A program made the translations under genes and the position numbers. Of a DNA stretch of 64,000 bases, positions 23,521 to 37,100 are shown piece after piece; position 1 is the first letter of the stretch, and each line of letters begins with the position of its first letter. Under the pieces are notes generated by a model, which searched no databases, had not been told where the DNA came from, and was given only the letters and a program-made list of their open reading frames with translations. Source of the DNA: Climacteris rufus (Eukaryota > Chordata > Aves > Passeriformes > Climacteridae). The stretch covers positions 416,219 to 480,218 of the forward strand of contig VZRZ01007764.1 in the NCBI GenBank assembly GCA_013398175.1. Direction: 5' to 3'.

Positions 23521-26500
23521 TGGCCACAGGAGCTGTTGTGTCTCATTGCCTGTGGTACGGCCCAGGGCTGCCTCTGCATCTTTGGCTGTCCTCAGGGGCA
23601 CTGGTTCTGCCTTCTGCTGAGCTCCTCTGTCAGCTGTACCAAGAGTCACAATTTGCATCCTCCTGACAGAACATAAAGGTAGCAGAACACACCAAAGGCA
23701 AACAAAATCCCTTATCCCACCTTTGACAACTGCCAGATTCCTGGGAAAAGAGGCAGGACACAGGTTTTGTACAGGACAATTATTTTACCAGATGTGTTCA
23801 TCTGGCTTCTGACAAATCCTACACTTCCTAAATTTTTCTGTTTGGATGTTGAGTGTAGGTTTGGACTTAATACAACACTAGAGACACTTTACAGATAAAA
23901 ACCAAGCTAAAATGTCTTCTTGTTTCAGAGATAATTCATGGTTCCTGGGACATCTTTCTCAAAGTTCTCTTCTTGTGCAGGGATATCAAACCAGAACTTT
24001 CCTACAGAACTAAAATTTATATCCAGGCTTTGGAGAATCAGGTATGCATTTGATACCTACTGCATAGTTTGCAACTAATTAATGGCAGGTTAGTCGTGGG
24101 AACAAATAAAAATGCTGCAGCTGTAGACACCCTACAATTTGGAAAAATAGAAACAAAAGTTTCAGTTGTTAGTTTCACCAACTCAGTGCTTGTCTGCTAA
24201 GTGATATCTACCTGATCTACCTCCAAGCTTTTGCAATTGTTATTCTGTTTTTTGGTGCGTTTAACTGGACAGGCCTCACTCGATTTAACTTCATGTGTCT
24301 GGATCTATTCATGGAGGATTAGATGACAAATCCTGCTGGGTCAATCCAAACCAGATTTGATACCATCATCATTGTGATTGTATCTCCTGATTGACTGTAG
24401 TGGAGATGACCAGAGTACTGTTCCCTCTGAAGAGATGTATGGCAGGTCTAAGAAGACCAAATTAGTTTTAATTTTATTTCATCACTAGGAAACAACTTAT
24501 CCAACTCATGTGTCTTTTGCATTGCTATCTCCCTACTCATGTTTTTGAAACGTTCACTCCTCTTTTTAATGAATCTGGAGAAGGATATTGATTAATGTGT
24601 AAAAACATCTAAAGAACCCCATGTCCCATGTCCTTAGTTCGGTAGAATGCAAACATTTGCTGAGTTTAATTTCAAAATGCAGCTTTGCCTTTTTTGGTTG
24701 GTTTTGGTTATTGTGGTCTTTTTTTCTTCTAGACTGGTCATTGACTAAATACATAGGTACCCCAAGTTTTTGATCTTGCTCAGTTTGCTATGTGGAAGTC
24801 GAGATTTTCAAAAACCACCAAAGAGCTACTTGTTCCCTATCAGGTCTTACTAAAACATCTCAGATTTGATATCAAAATCCCCAAAACATCGATGCTTAAA
24901 CCTGAATTTCTTCCCTGCCAGTTAATGGCTCCTGGTGTTGCCTCTTTCCTCTCCAAAGTTTTGCTTTTTGTTATCTGAAGGCATTGTCCATGGAAGCAAG
25001 TGAGAAGGCCAGCCTCTGTTGCCCTTGTCTAATGTCGTTATGCAACACCTGCAGTCACTAAAGAGGGTCCCACTCTCTTTGGCAGGTGCTGATATAAATC
25101 CTTGGGGCTCCTGTTTGTCTCTGTTTACAAGGGATACCTTTTGTAAACATCATTCTTCTGAGGTGGATGTTGAGGCATTCACCAATTCTGTTCACATGAA
25201 CTGTGACTCAGAACTGCTCCCAGAGCAGCAGCTGATCTGCAGGTCAGGACAAAAATTAAACCATAGGCCAAAAGCTCTCTGTTCTCTCTTGACCTCTCAT
25301 CTACTGCTCTGGGCCTGTGGTGGTAACCTTCAGTCACTTTCAGTTCCACCTGCAGATGTCTTCTCACCTCATGAAATAAAGAAAAGAGAGGAAAGAAGCT
25401 ACGGCTTTGACATTTTCCTTTTTTTTTTTTTTTTCCTGATAAAATACAGTTTACATATTTTATGAGATTAATGTCCCTTGTTTCTGATTACAAGAATCTG
25501 ATCAGCATATTAATAAGTTAAAAATAAAAAACCCCCTCAAACTATGCAACAGCTGCTATTTTGCTGCTGAATATATTCAGGGTATGCAATTTTTTATGAG
25601 ATATTTATTGTAATAGAGAGAGGGATTTGTCTGAGAGTGTGTGTATGCATGTGTATGTGACTTTGAGCTGGCATGAATAAACCAGTTATGCTTCTTCTAC
25701 ATAACACATGAGGGCAGGCAAATGAGGCTGTCCAGAACTGCCTTAAAAAGGTGCAAAAGGCCCAGAGTTTTAAATGTGAGCTGTAGGTTGCAGTAGCGTT
25801 TTGAACTGGTTCTTAGAGGTCTTGATCCTGGGGTGGAGGAAGGGTGTAGAAAATACTGGAGTTCCCTTTGAAGTCAACAGGACTCTGAAGCACTGAGCAT
25901 CTCCCAAGCTCGCTGTGCAGCAGCAGATTCACCTTTAGAAGGTAACAGTTGTGCTGCAAACACAGTGAAGTGGTCAGTCCACACGTGTGCACTTTAGCAG
26001 CCACATTGTCAAGCTGAATGAATGGTGGGTGGTGCCTCCTTCATTCTCTTTTTCTCCCCTGAAAAGAGTCAAGGAAAGTGAGGAAGCTGGAGAGTGGAAG
26101 ACATGTGAATTGAATTCCTGCATAGTCAAAACAGAAGTCTATTTCATCATGATTGAAAGTTAATTCACTGTGTTGCTGTAGAAACCCTGGCAAATGCATT
26201 AACCTGAATGCCCAACCATTGCATTCTTATAACAGCTTTTTTTTAAACACTTGTTTACTTAAGAACATGTCTCCACTGTGTTACCATGTGCTTTTTGTAC
26301 TTCTGCACAAAAGAAGCTATTATTTCTTCCCAGGTAGGTTGTGCAAATAGCTCAACTTACTGCTGCCTGCAACTTCTTTACTTCCTAAGTGGCACGTTCC
26401 CCACTGGATGTGCCTACTGGGTGTGCTGTGTGATATAATTACCCACTCCTGCACAACCAGGGCAAGCATTCTTTCCTCCAGCATTCAGAACAACCAGGCC

Positions 26501-28949
26501 AGGGATCTGCAAGAATCCTCCTTGGTGGGATTTCCACTCTTTGAGGAGGACAGCGAGTTGTGGAGACTGGGGACAAGTCAGAAAGTTCTGCTGTTTTGTT
26601 TTGGCAAGATATTCCTACCTCCACTTGTCTTTCTCCTCTCACCATCCATCCCCACCCGGGAGTGTTGATGCTGGTTTGGTGCCCAGAATTCATGATCCCT
26701 CCACAGACTGTTAAGAGACAATCTGGAACAAGACTTTATGTCAGCTGTTGCTTAAAGCAATGAAAAACAGAGTTGGATCCTCAATCCTGTGTTGTTCCTC
26801 ACACAAACGGATTGTGACCTGGGTATGCTTAGGAGGGTGTAAATCAGAGCAGGGTTAATCGTTGATGATAAACAAAACTAAATATAGTCCTGGGAGACTG
26901 CACCCTCCTTTCACTCCTCACACTGTTCACAGCCCTTGCATGTGTTTGCCCACTGCTTTATTTTGCCTGGTGGGTTGACTGTGTGTCACTGGCATCCCAC
27001 TCCTGAATTCCTGCAGGTGCCCAGTCTGGGGGAGCAGCCCCGGGCTCTGCAGAGGTCTCACCCCGTGCTGACCCTGAGTGGATTCTCAGCACCTTTCCTC
27101 TTTCCTGGTGCAACTGCCCTAGGCAGAGGAGGCACGGTCAAACTATTTAACCTGAGATTCTCTGGATGGCAGCAGATGATGGAATTAGGAGGTAGACAGA
27201 CAAGACCAGGGAATTACTGGGGCATTTTAACTCTTTCTAGTGTCTGCCTGAAGAATTGTCACTGAAATTAGAGCTTTATAATGTCGGCTATACTTGGGTT
27301 GCTTAAGATATTTTCTTTCCCCACCACTGAATGTGTGTCATGGAACGATGATCAGCGTCTGTGGCCCCAAATGTGAAGGACATGCCATTTTTCTGTCTGA
27401 TTTATTTAATTACTTTTGTGTCAGGACTCCAGTGAGGGGCTTTGCAGGATCCAAGCTCCGAACAGTGCAGTCATGATCCTCTGTCAGTCATGCTTCAACT
27501 CCATTGTCAGAGGTCTAATGTAGGGCTGAGGAACCTAATCCCAATGGTCATTTCTTAATTGTTGTGCTTAGCCCATATGCTTGACAATTATATTTACCAG
27601 TTCTCTATTAGTTTGCTGTTTTCTGCCACCTTTCACCTTAGATGTAGTGAAAAACAAGCCAGTAATTTTGATAACCCAGGCTCTAATTGTAAAGCATGTG
27701 ATTGGATTTCTGTAATAACCTCAATGTCAGGGCTGCTGGAAAAGTGCCAGAAGGTCTGTTCTTCTGCTGGGTCAGTCAAGAATTGCTTTCCTGTTCTTTT
27801 TTTTTTTCCCCTACATTTTCTGGTCACCAGTTCAATGCATATGGGGAAAAGGCAGCATTAGGAGAAGGAAGATTTGTCTGAAAGACACAAATTTCCACAT
27901 GAGTCTTGGAACAGTGTCCTGATACAGCAGGTTATGTATCTCACCCTTATATCTCTGTTAGCCAAAGCCCATGTTGATCTGTAATGTAGCAAAGCAATGT
28001 TAAGAATTTTCTTGATAAGCTGAAGAGGAGGGAAACTCTTACCAAAAGGAAAAAGAAAAAAGAATTTAATTTTATGACAAAATAGATTTCAGATGCAGGT
28101 CTGAATGTGTTTTTTTTTCTGATTGCCTAGCCAAACTTTTCCTGTTTTTCATCTCTAGTGAGTATATCTGAATGAAAGCTGAAGTGAAGTTCATGTACCA
28201 TGGATGTTGAAACCAAAGAATTGGGAGTGACTGGAGAGAAAAAATTGTAAGTGGCAGAAAAATAAATAGTTTTATAATGTATTATGCTCCTCTCTTCCAC
28301 AGAAAAGTTTGAATAGATACATGATATTGTATAATCAAGAAATAATGCTGTCCTCTGCAGTCTTGATGGTACATTGCTAAATATGTAACACAGACAGAAA
28401 GGAAATGCTGTACGGTTTCACAATGTTATCTCTGCTGATCGTCTGCTCCCTGGAGACCTTATCAAAGGGCCATGGAAGTTACTGGTGATTTCTTCTTTCA
28501 GATAATTTTAGTCCATATCTGTAGCTTCTCTGCTTTTGCCCCCCTCTCATGTCTCCAGCAATCTGAGATGGGCACTGGGAAGAGCTTCTGCTCATGCATT
28601 GCTTGTCTTGGAACCTGCAGAATATCCTTAGAAATGAGACACTGTGCACTGGATCCAGCTGTATTTTCCTTACTGTTGGCTTGGACTGGGTTCCCAGTTT
28701 CCACACAAACATACACAAATATGCACTTAGAGGTATCTGTCAATAAAACTGCTGTGCTGGTAGGAGCAGTCTGCAACAGGTTCCCACTTCCTGCAGTGTT
28801 TTTACAGTACTCATCTCTCTCATATCTGACAAGGTCTGGCCCAGGAACACACCCTGATGCTTAGTGAGGGGAGCTCACTGTTCACTAGTGTAGACACCCT
28901 CTTTTGAAAATAGAAGCTCATTTGCCAAGTTCTACAAATAAATGACCAT

Positions 28950-28981
28950 GATATTTTTTTGTTTGGTTGTTTGGTTGGTTG

Positions 28982-29010
<29 letters not shown>
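28950..29010. repeat. T/TTGG-rich tract ending in a 29-base T-run
   Basis: TTTGGTTG-type units lead into an uninterrupted run of 29 T at 28982-29010. A run this long could be the reverse-complemented poly-A tail of a retroposed copy on the minus strand, but the adjacent sequence at 29011 onward matches no element I know. Confidence 0.9.
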
Positions 29011-29013
<3 letters not shown>

Positions 29014-29334
29014 GAGAGGGAGAGATTACTATGACCAGCTTAATGACAAGAGCAATGGCTTCAGTTCACAGTTAATATATGTTATAAAGACACAACTGAG
29101 AGACCACACAGTGGGAAGACAATTGCCTGGGAAAAATACATAGATGTGCCCTACAGTTGATGAACAACAGAGTCCCTTTATTGCAACGAAAATATGTGCA
29201 TTCTTTTTGATCATGACTGAAGTCACTGGTGCTTGTATTTAATTAAATGTAAAGGCTCTCAAAGAAAGGATATGGAAGAAAAAATAGTCTTACCATTTAA
29301 GCACAGGACTGAGAAACACTGGTGTGCACTTCAG

Positions 29335-29500
29335 GCATGCTGATTAATTTCTTTGTGCCTCAGTTGCCCAACTGTAAAATGAGAATACATGTTTCTTCTC
29401 TTTATTTGCTTGAGAACATCTAAAGAAGGAACTAATATGATTTCTATCCCCTGAGTGTGTTCAGTTCCTAGCACTACAGGCATCTGGCCTCAGCTGGGGC
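29335..29500 (+). mobile_element. MIR-like SINE remnant (tentative)
   Basis: Positions 29349-29388 read as a diverged version of the conserved core of the ancient amniote MIR SINE: TTTGTGCCTCAGTTGCCCAA, then CTGTAAAATGAGAATA. MIR carries the same order: CTGTGCCTCAGTTTCC, then CTGTAAAATGGGGATA. Further on, TTCCTAGCACTACAGG is a weaker candidate for the later part. No tRNA-like head with A and B boxes is visible. MIR copies survive at low number in birds. The boundaries are approximate. Confidence 0.5.
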
Positions 29501-30464
29501 ACTCAGGTGTCCCTAATACAAATGGTAATACCACATTAGCATGGAAATACAAAATAAATTAATCTTTAAAAAAAATATATATTTCCCCACATGGACTAGA
29601 TCTGAAATGCATTCTATATTTTGTCTTCCAGTTAGTACATGATGCTATTTTTTTTTTTCTACAACCCCTCAAGATTAGTGGAAAAAAGTAGTTTTCTTGA
29701 CAGAAAATCCTTGTAAGAAAGAGTATTTGTGTTAGACACTTCCATGCCATGGTGAATTAGGCTTCCATCACACAGAATGTCCCCACGTAGGTTTCTGCAT
29801 GTGCCAGCCCAGTGCAGGTCAGGAGCTGTCCCAGATCATCCTGGGTGTATGGAAATGGCAGGATTTCTCATCAGGGGTGTTTTTGCTCACAGATGTCCTG
29901 ATGGCAGTTCTGTTACAGTGCTGGGCAGACTGCTTCCTCATGGTTTCTGGATGGCTTCAAAGTCCAGCTGAAACCTGCACAGACACATAAATCCTACCCC
30001 TCAAAAAGGAGAAACAGCACCTGTATGAATGTGAAGGTGCCAGGCAAAATAACTGTGCGTAGACTATGCACTTTTGCTTTTGATGATTTCTTTGTTCTGG
30101 AATTCCTACCTTTCCAAGTCCTGTTGACCAAAGTCCTTATGCCTCCAATGAGTCTGAGTTCCCCCCATTCTCCTCATTTTCTTTTAAATTTTCCTTCTCA
30201 TTTTGCCAGGTGCTTTCCCTGTAGAGATCAAGCCATGAGTAATGAATGAGCAAGGCTGCAAATATCTGGGAACTTGGAGCCAGATAACCCATGTCCTCGG
30301 ACCATTCATGAACTCTTCAAGGCTTCCCCTTCTGGTACAGCCTGTCCTCTCTCATACTGTCATGTTTGGCTGTAGGGGAGGATTAATGTGATTCACTTGT
30401 ATCTCGTTCTGCAAGGTTGCTCAAATGTCAGTCTCTGAGGAGTAACAGGGAGAAAAGATAAAAA
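29501..30464. other. Non-coding DNA, nothing recognised
   Basis: Unique sequence between the SINE-like remnant and the LTR-like repeat, with a short T-run at about 29649. No exon or RNA gene is recognised. Confidence 0.6.
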
Positions 30465-31195
30465 CTTGTGCCCCTGCAGCTCATGGAGGGCAGGGGGTGC
30501 AGAGATCCACCTGCAGGCCCTGGAGGAATGTGACCCCATGGGAGGCCCGTGCTGGAGAAGGGTCCTGGCAGGGACCTGTGACCCTCTGGAGAGAGGAGCC
30601 CACACTGGAGCAGGGTCCTGGCAGGACTTGTGACCCTGTGGAGAACCCACACTGGAGCAGGCTGTGCCTGAAGGACTGACCCTGTTGGAGGGTATCCCAC
30701 AGGCCGCAGTTCTCCATGANACCCACACTGCAGAATTTATGGAGAACTGATGCCCTTGGGATGGACTCACGCTGGAGAAGTTCATGGAGAACTGTCTCCC
30801 ATGGGAGGGACCCCACAGTGCAGCAGGGGAATGACTCCTCTCCCTGAGCAGCAGGAGAAACCACGGGTGATGAACTGACCTAACCCCCATTCTCTATCTC
30901 CCTGCACTGCTGGGAGCAGGAGGTAGAGCAGGAAGGAAGGGAGGAGAGGGCAGAAAGTGTTTTTAAGGTCTTATTTTACTTCTCGTTATCCTGCTCTGGT
31001 TTTGTTAGTAATAAATTCAATTAATATCTCTAATTCTATCTGTTTTCCCCATGACAGTATTTGGTGAGTGATCTCTTCCAGTCCTTATCTCAACTCATGA
31101 ACTCTTCATTATGTTTTCTCTGCCCTGTGCGGCCACAGGGGAATGAGAGATTGGCTGTCAAAAATTGGCCATACAAACCCAATACCACTGTAATG
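30465..31195. mobile_element. Avian LTR-like interspersed repeat with internal subrepeats
   Basis: This GC-richer block matches, from memory, an abundant bird repeat derived from endogenous retroviral long terminal repeats. It has units containing CTGGAGCAG and CCTGGCAGG, then AACTGACCTAACCCCCATTC, then a CTTATTTTACTTCTC to AATAAATTCAATTAAT segment, then GTGAGTGATCTCTTCCAGTC. I cannot fix the family name. The CTGGAG core recurs at about 30552, 30605, 30652 and 30772, and as CTGCAG at about 30728. Spacings are mostly 46-54 bp, a degenerate tandem array. AATAAA near 31011 could be its polyadenylation signal. No gag, pol or env homology flanks it, so it is probably a solo, decayed LTR. One base (30720) is unresolved. 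Open frames inside it, up to 165 codons, are repeat artefacts. Confidence 0.75.
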
Positions 31196-34100
31196 AACCA
31201 AATCCTCTAACGTGTTGTAGCACCTTACATTGAATTAATATTTGTGGTCCCAAGAGACTGGAGGCAATGCAAATCCTGCTCACCAGTGAAGCCAGTGAAA
31301 CTTCCTCCAAGCCTGATCTGGCAATTCCTGGAGTGCCTTTCCTCCCACCAAGCAGATTAGGGTCATGTGAAAGGTGTTATGGTTAATGGCACTTAACAAG
31401 GAGTTCAGGCAAAGCAGTTGTTGCCCATACTGGAGTTAGGCTGATTGGGACAGCAGGGAACACAGGTAGACCCCTTGAAAAACTCAGACTGGTAATGGTG
31501 AGAAGTGGTGGTGGACCTTTGTTTTCTGCCTTATCTTGTCTCATCCACATCACATCCAGTGGGACTACTGATTCAGATGTGACCCTGCCCCAAAGATGTG
31601 CCTGATAGGTGATATCTGGCAAGATAAGGCTGGTGTGCACCATGTCTGCAGAGTTTTAACCATTTCTGCATGAGTGTTTTATCTTGGGACTATATTAGTT
31701 TAAGTATTTCAAATGGTCTCCAGATGTTGCAAAATCACAATATTAAAAAAAGAAAAAAAAAACCAACCAAACAACTACCTACAGATTTTAAGAAGGCTAC
31801 AAAAGGGTAGAGGAGAAAGACAGATATTAGGCCTCTTGTCACTTACAAGAAATGTCTGAGTGTGACTGTATGGCAAAGGAACATCATTCCTACCATATCT
31901 GAAAGCTGCAGAAATGCTGAGCCCTGGGTGTGGTGGCCAGTCCCTCTATGTCCCTGTCTACTCTGCTTACTGCTTCGATCTCTCTTAGAGAGTGCTGAAT
32001 CACAATAATCAGCACTTTTGTTTGCATTGTAAATAAAATAAAAACTACTCAATAATGGGAAACCTTGAGCTAAGGGTGTTGGTTTTGGGACTGTGCTCAT
32101 TTTCCACCATTTCACGAGTTGTGCATTAGAAACTCTTCCCTCTGGCAACCCATAAAGCAGAAACTTCTCCATTTTTTTCCACCCCAGGAAACATTCTGTC
32201 AGCAATTCACTTGCAGTGTTCATCTATGAATATTGAGATGGCTTTTTTTGTGTGTCTTGTTCCCGATATATTAACACAAGGTGCACTGAGGGCTACAGTA
32301 TACTACAAACTCTGTGAATAATTACAGCTTGAGCAGCAGTAAGCCCAATCAGGAAAACCAGAAGGCTGGGATGGAATTTTCAAATCACAACAAGGCCTGT
32401 GACTTTATGAATTTATTCTTCTTCTGCTCTAGCGCTGTCAGGAAACCCATCAGCTTTAAAGCTGTGGCCTTCTCTAATTCAGTATTTCTGTGTATTCTTC
32501 AAGCAGGTGGTGCTCCAGGTTACAGTGAGGATGCAGAGAGGTCCAGGTCACCTGTTATTGTGGTGTTGGAAATGCATCAGGAAAGTTTTACACAGAGCAG
32601 TGTGTACACAGTGCCCCAAATTTCACTGCTGAAGTGGGTGACCACTGCAAGAATTCATGGCAGAGTTTCACCTGTCAGCTAAGCCAGCTAAAGTTGTTGC
32701 ATCTTCCCTGTGGGGAGAGTGTGAACACCACTGGTGTCTCGCTTAACAAGTGTTGACTCCTTAAGTTGCAATAACTTGACTGTGACTTTTTCATCAAGTG
32801 TGTACTAGGAGAGGATGAGTCATGAGACAGGAGAATTCGAGTGAATCCTCAAAGCAGACCTGGCAGAGCATGTGCAGCTTGGACAAGGGTTTTGTGCTCT
32901 CCAGGGTAGGTTTCCAGAAGTAAAATGAGCAGGAAAGATATCCTGGCGCTGTGGGCTTCCACAGGGTAAATGTAATGCACAAGGGTGTAGATTAGGCAGT
33001 GTGAAAAGTTGCTTGGGGCAACGTGTGATAGACAAGGATGTGACAGGCAAGGACAGGTAACATTTATGAAAGAGTTGAGGCAGTGTCCAGCTATTTGAGA
33101 AGGTATAAGAGCAGAGAATTAATTGTTGTTAGGATGAGATGCTTATTCTGCCAGAACACTGCTGAGAGTGGACTTCAAATTCATAAATTGGATCTCAAGA
33201 ATCACAACCTCACTTTAAAAATTAACTTACCTTTATTTCTTTTAATAATGGAAGAGCTTTCTTTTTACTTGGTTTCTTATTTCTGAAGTCTGTATGTGTT
33301 GAGCCAAACAGGTTTACTTTTTTCCCAGGCTTTATTGACTTCCACAGAAATGATGTTGGATAACTATTTGGTACGTGGGCTGTTGTCCTTGTGATTAAAG
33401 GATGTGCTGCTTTCAGGAGCCTTCTGTGGGAGCAGGATGCTTATTGCAGCACAGACAAGGCTGGTCTCACCTTCTCTCCTCCTGGGCTTTGTAACCCACC
33501 CAGGAGAAAATGCTCAACTCTGCTTTGGAAGTGTTGAGTACCACTGATGTACAGACTTAATCACAGAGTGAGGACCCTGTTTTATGTGCTGGGGAGTTCT
33601 GAAATTCTGCATCCCGGTGAGAAAATGAGTTTCAGCTTCTATAGCTGTTTAGATGACAGCAAAATTCTCAGAAACAGAAGAGGAAGGGAAGAAATCAATG
33701 AGCAGAAATGATTAGGCACAAGCATGTAATCCCAGCAAATGGGTGCTTTATCTACCTGCATTCTTAACCACTATCCATCACTACTAGTTACTGCTCAGTA
33801 CCTCTGACTATAAATTGTCTTTATATGACTTTTTGTGCATTTGTTGAGTACAGAATATGTAGATTCATCTTTGAATGCTTCCACATGCTTCAAGTGGGAA
33901 AAAATACAGACTTGCACCAGACACCATGGCAGTAGCAGTGGTTGTCTTGTGCAGAAAGCCCCTCTGGCTGCAGCCAGCTAAAGCACTGCCTCTCCACCAG
34001 TTCTGTGTGGGCAGTGCCCACCAGGTGTGTAGGGCTGCTCGGGTGGGTGGGAACACTGCCTTAGAGAAACTGTAGGCGTGGACGTGGAAGTGGTGAGGTG

Positions 34101-37100
34101 GTTTTGCCTTTCCCTCTCTGCAGGCCCCCTGTTTTGACACACACTCGCTGCTCAAAGCGGCCACAGCCCCTCAAGGTCAGGAGTGGCTCCCTGACACTGA
34201 ACCTCTTGCAGCTGCACCCATTCCTCCTGCTCACAACACACAGACCTCTGCCCGTGGAGGAGCCACAGGAGACCTGGGCTTTAGGGCTCCCAAGGACTCA
34301 TTCAGCTTAAGTGATTCCCTTTTTCATCCTGAATTCAGCCTTGTAGGTGCTACTCCAGCAAGCTTAAGTGCAGGTTGCAGCATGGTGAAAGGAAGCAAAA
34401 AGCACTTTGTGCCCATGTGATAGTCCTCAATACATGGCAGATTTGCAGTCCAGTTCATCACATTTATCCAGAATAAAATGACAAAGGGTCTCTCTTGTGA
34501 TTAATTGGTGGAGATTCCTGCACAGGCTCCTGTGCATTTTGCTCCACATTCCTTTTCCTGATAAGAAATTGTCTTTCAATGGTCTCACCTGGAAGGCCTC
34601 CCGAAACTGAAAAGCGTCTGACCTGTACAAAGCTATTTGTCTGGGATAAAATGGAAAGAGTGAATGTATGCTGTGTTGTTCCCTATGATGTCTTAGCCTC
34701 TTAATTTTTAATCAAATGAAATAGACAGCCAAATAGAATATGCTCCTGGCTACAGACATTGTCTGAATCCAAGCAAATGTTTGCATATATCCTGGTTAAG
34801 TTTTCTATCTCTTTTGCCTTTTTACTTCCCAGATACCTCTACTGTCTGTCATGGTGCAGATTTTGTCTGCAGCTTGTGTGAATAACTGCTCTAATAATAC
34901 CTTGTGCAAGCATTTGCCATGACAAGAGTACCCTAAAGTTATTTTTAAACTTCACCATATGAAAAGACATCTAACTGCTAGCACTTGTGCTGCTGCAGTT
35001 CACTGGCACAAAAATATGTGCACAGTTAATTGCTGGTATTAAATTGCATCTTGCAATTTAGCTGGGACTGCACTTAATACGTTCTTTGAAATAGATATGC
35101 GTGTGTGTGCACACCATGTGTTTGTCTTGAACATGAATGGCTAGGACCATTATAGTGTGTGATGCCTTCAGCAGAAAAAAAAATAACAAAAAAACCAGAA
35201 AGACATAGGTTTGGCCAGAGCCTGTTACTCAGAGCAACCTTGGGGTGTAGAACAATTGGGCAAACCTCAGTGAGATGTGTTAGAGATGCTGAGCTGGGGT
35301 GGAAGCTGGAGGTGAGCCACAGCAGAAGACTGACAGGTGTGGGATCAGGGACAGAGGACGTCCTTGCCTGTCCTCTTTGCTGCCAGGGTTTCACCGTGGT
35401 TTAAATGTAAATTTGAATGTTAAGATGTTTTCATTCTGCATTCTGTGAAAGAAAACCAAAGAATCCCAGAGCTAATATGATCTCTCAACTACCTTAGCAA
35501 CCACATAAATTTTATTAAAACACCCTCCTGCTTCCTCCACCATAGCCTGTTTAGGGTTTTTTGGGGGAAGTGTTTGCTTCAAGTGTTCCTCAATGTGTAA
35601 GGAGATAGTTCTACATTCCTGTTCAGTGTGGGGCCTCTTGGCTGAGCCTGCAGATGGTGTGATATGGTGGCTCACATGACACTGATATAGATCCAATATG
35701 AATGGAAGGGGATCACACTATCCACTTGCATGGATCACAAAGCAGCCAGTGATTTAATGTGGTTGTTGCATTGCTTTCTGACATGTCTGATTTGCCAGGT
35801 TCTGCAGGAACTTCATCATTCTAACAAAAGTCCTTATTGGTCTTGATTATCATGAAGTCATTTATCTTTTTAAAAGAGAATTCTTACTGGTTTATGTTAC
35901 TATTTTTTATTTACTTGTTTTTTTTTTTTTTATACTAACACCATATTTTGTTTTATTTGGGTCACTCCAGCTTCTTATTACCCCACACATGCAAGACTTG
36001 CCTGTATTGTGTTTTGCCAGAGCCTTCCACCATTGTGCATTAGGATATTCCCTGTCACTGACGAAATGTTCCCTGGGATTGATCCTGTGTTCTCATCACC
36101 AAGTGTGATGCTCTACTTTTATGTGCCTCTAAAAAAAGGAAGGTGTTGAACCCATCCCAACAGCTGACATCCAAATGTCAAGTTTCCACGTGTGATTATT
36201 CTGTTGTTAACCCTGTTGTTGAAAAAGGCCCCTGATGGATCTCAAGGATCCATCTTCACCTCAGTGCTTCAATGGGGTGAAATGGTTTGGAGCACCCCCA
36301 GCCCTACTCCTGGATGCTGAAATCCCTGGCTGTCTGGTATCAGTGGTATGAGAGCAGCAGAGATTGATTTCTCCTTTGTACAGCCATACTCTCCACAGAA
36401 GTATCCTTTCCAGTTATGTTTTCAAAGTCATCAGACATGCTGTTATAAATGATCACTGAAGATTACTGGAGATGCTGCAAAATAATAGTGAACCAAGTAG
36501 CATCTGTAATTTCCACCGCTGGTTTGCAATCATTGCTCAAAATGAATCCTGTCTCTGTTGTAGGGCTAAGCTTTTTTTTCCTCTCCTCTTCACTTCTGTG
36601 TAAGACAGTTGAAATAGATATTGTCTCATGAATTTTTATGCAAAAAGCTGAGCTGCAATCCTCTGTACCAACAGCTAGCACTCTTTGTGAAGATCAAGAC
36701 TAGCTTAGAAAATACTGGAGAGAAGTCAACATTTCCAGTTACTGTGAGGTTGTGTTACAGCTCAAGTTGCTCTGAGATGTATATCTCTGATGTTCTTTCT
36801 TCTTAATTTGCCCCAATATGAATCCAATACCTCTTTCACAGCATATTTATCACCATTCCTGTTTGTCAGTAGAGGTTTTAGTGTTTTATGAGCGTGGTCA
36901 CCTCCACAGCCCCTGTTTTCCTGTGAGTCACTGGTGTCATAAACGCCCTCAGTGCAAAAGAACAGAGATGAATCAATTTTGATGGAAAATGAGCTGTGAT
37001 ACCTGTGTTTTTCTGTATCTTCTGTACAATGAATTGTCTCCACAATAATGCCTGAGGCCTAGCTCTTGTAAAATGCACAGGCAGGTGTGTAACTTCAGGC

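Larger units (their letters stand above)
17661..28949. other. Non-coding DNA, no gene recognised
   Basis: About 11 kb of AT-rich unique DNA. The longest frame (148 codons, 25019-25465 plus) runs into a poly-T tract and has no familiar motif. Short simple repeats are listed separately. T-runs with a C tail occur at about 19950-19966 and 25421-25434. No SINE, LINE or RNA gene is recognised. Confidence 0.65.

Noticed and set aside
21000..28000. Several 60-148 codon frames as small genes
   Set aside because: None has a recognisable domain, signal or splice framework, and overlapping frames on both strands are equally long.
30393..30890. 165-, 127- and 90-codon minus-strand frames as proteins
   Set aside because: They lie inside the LTR-like element and their repeated words come from the subrepeat array. 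One passes through an unresolved base.
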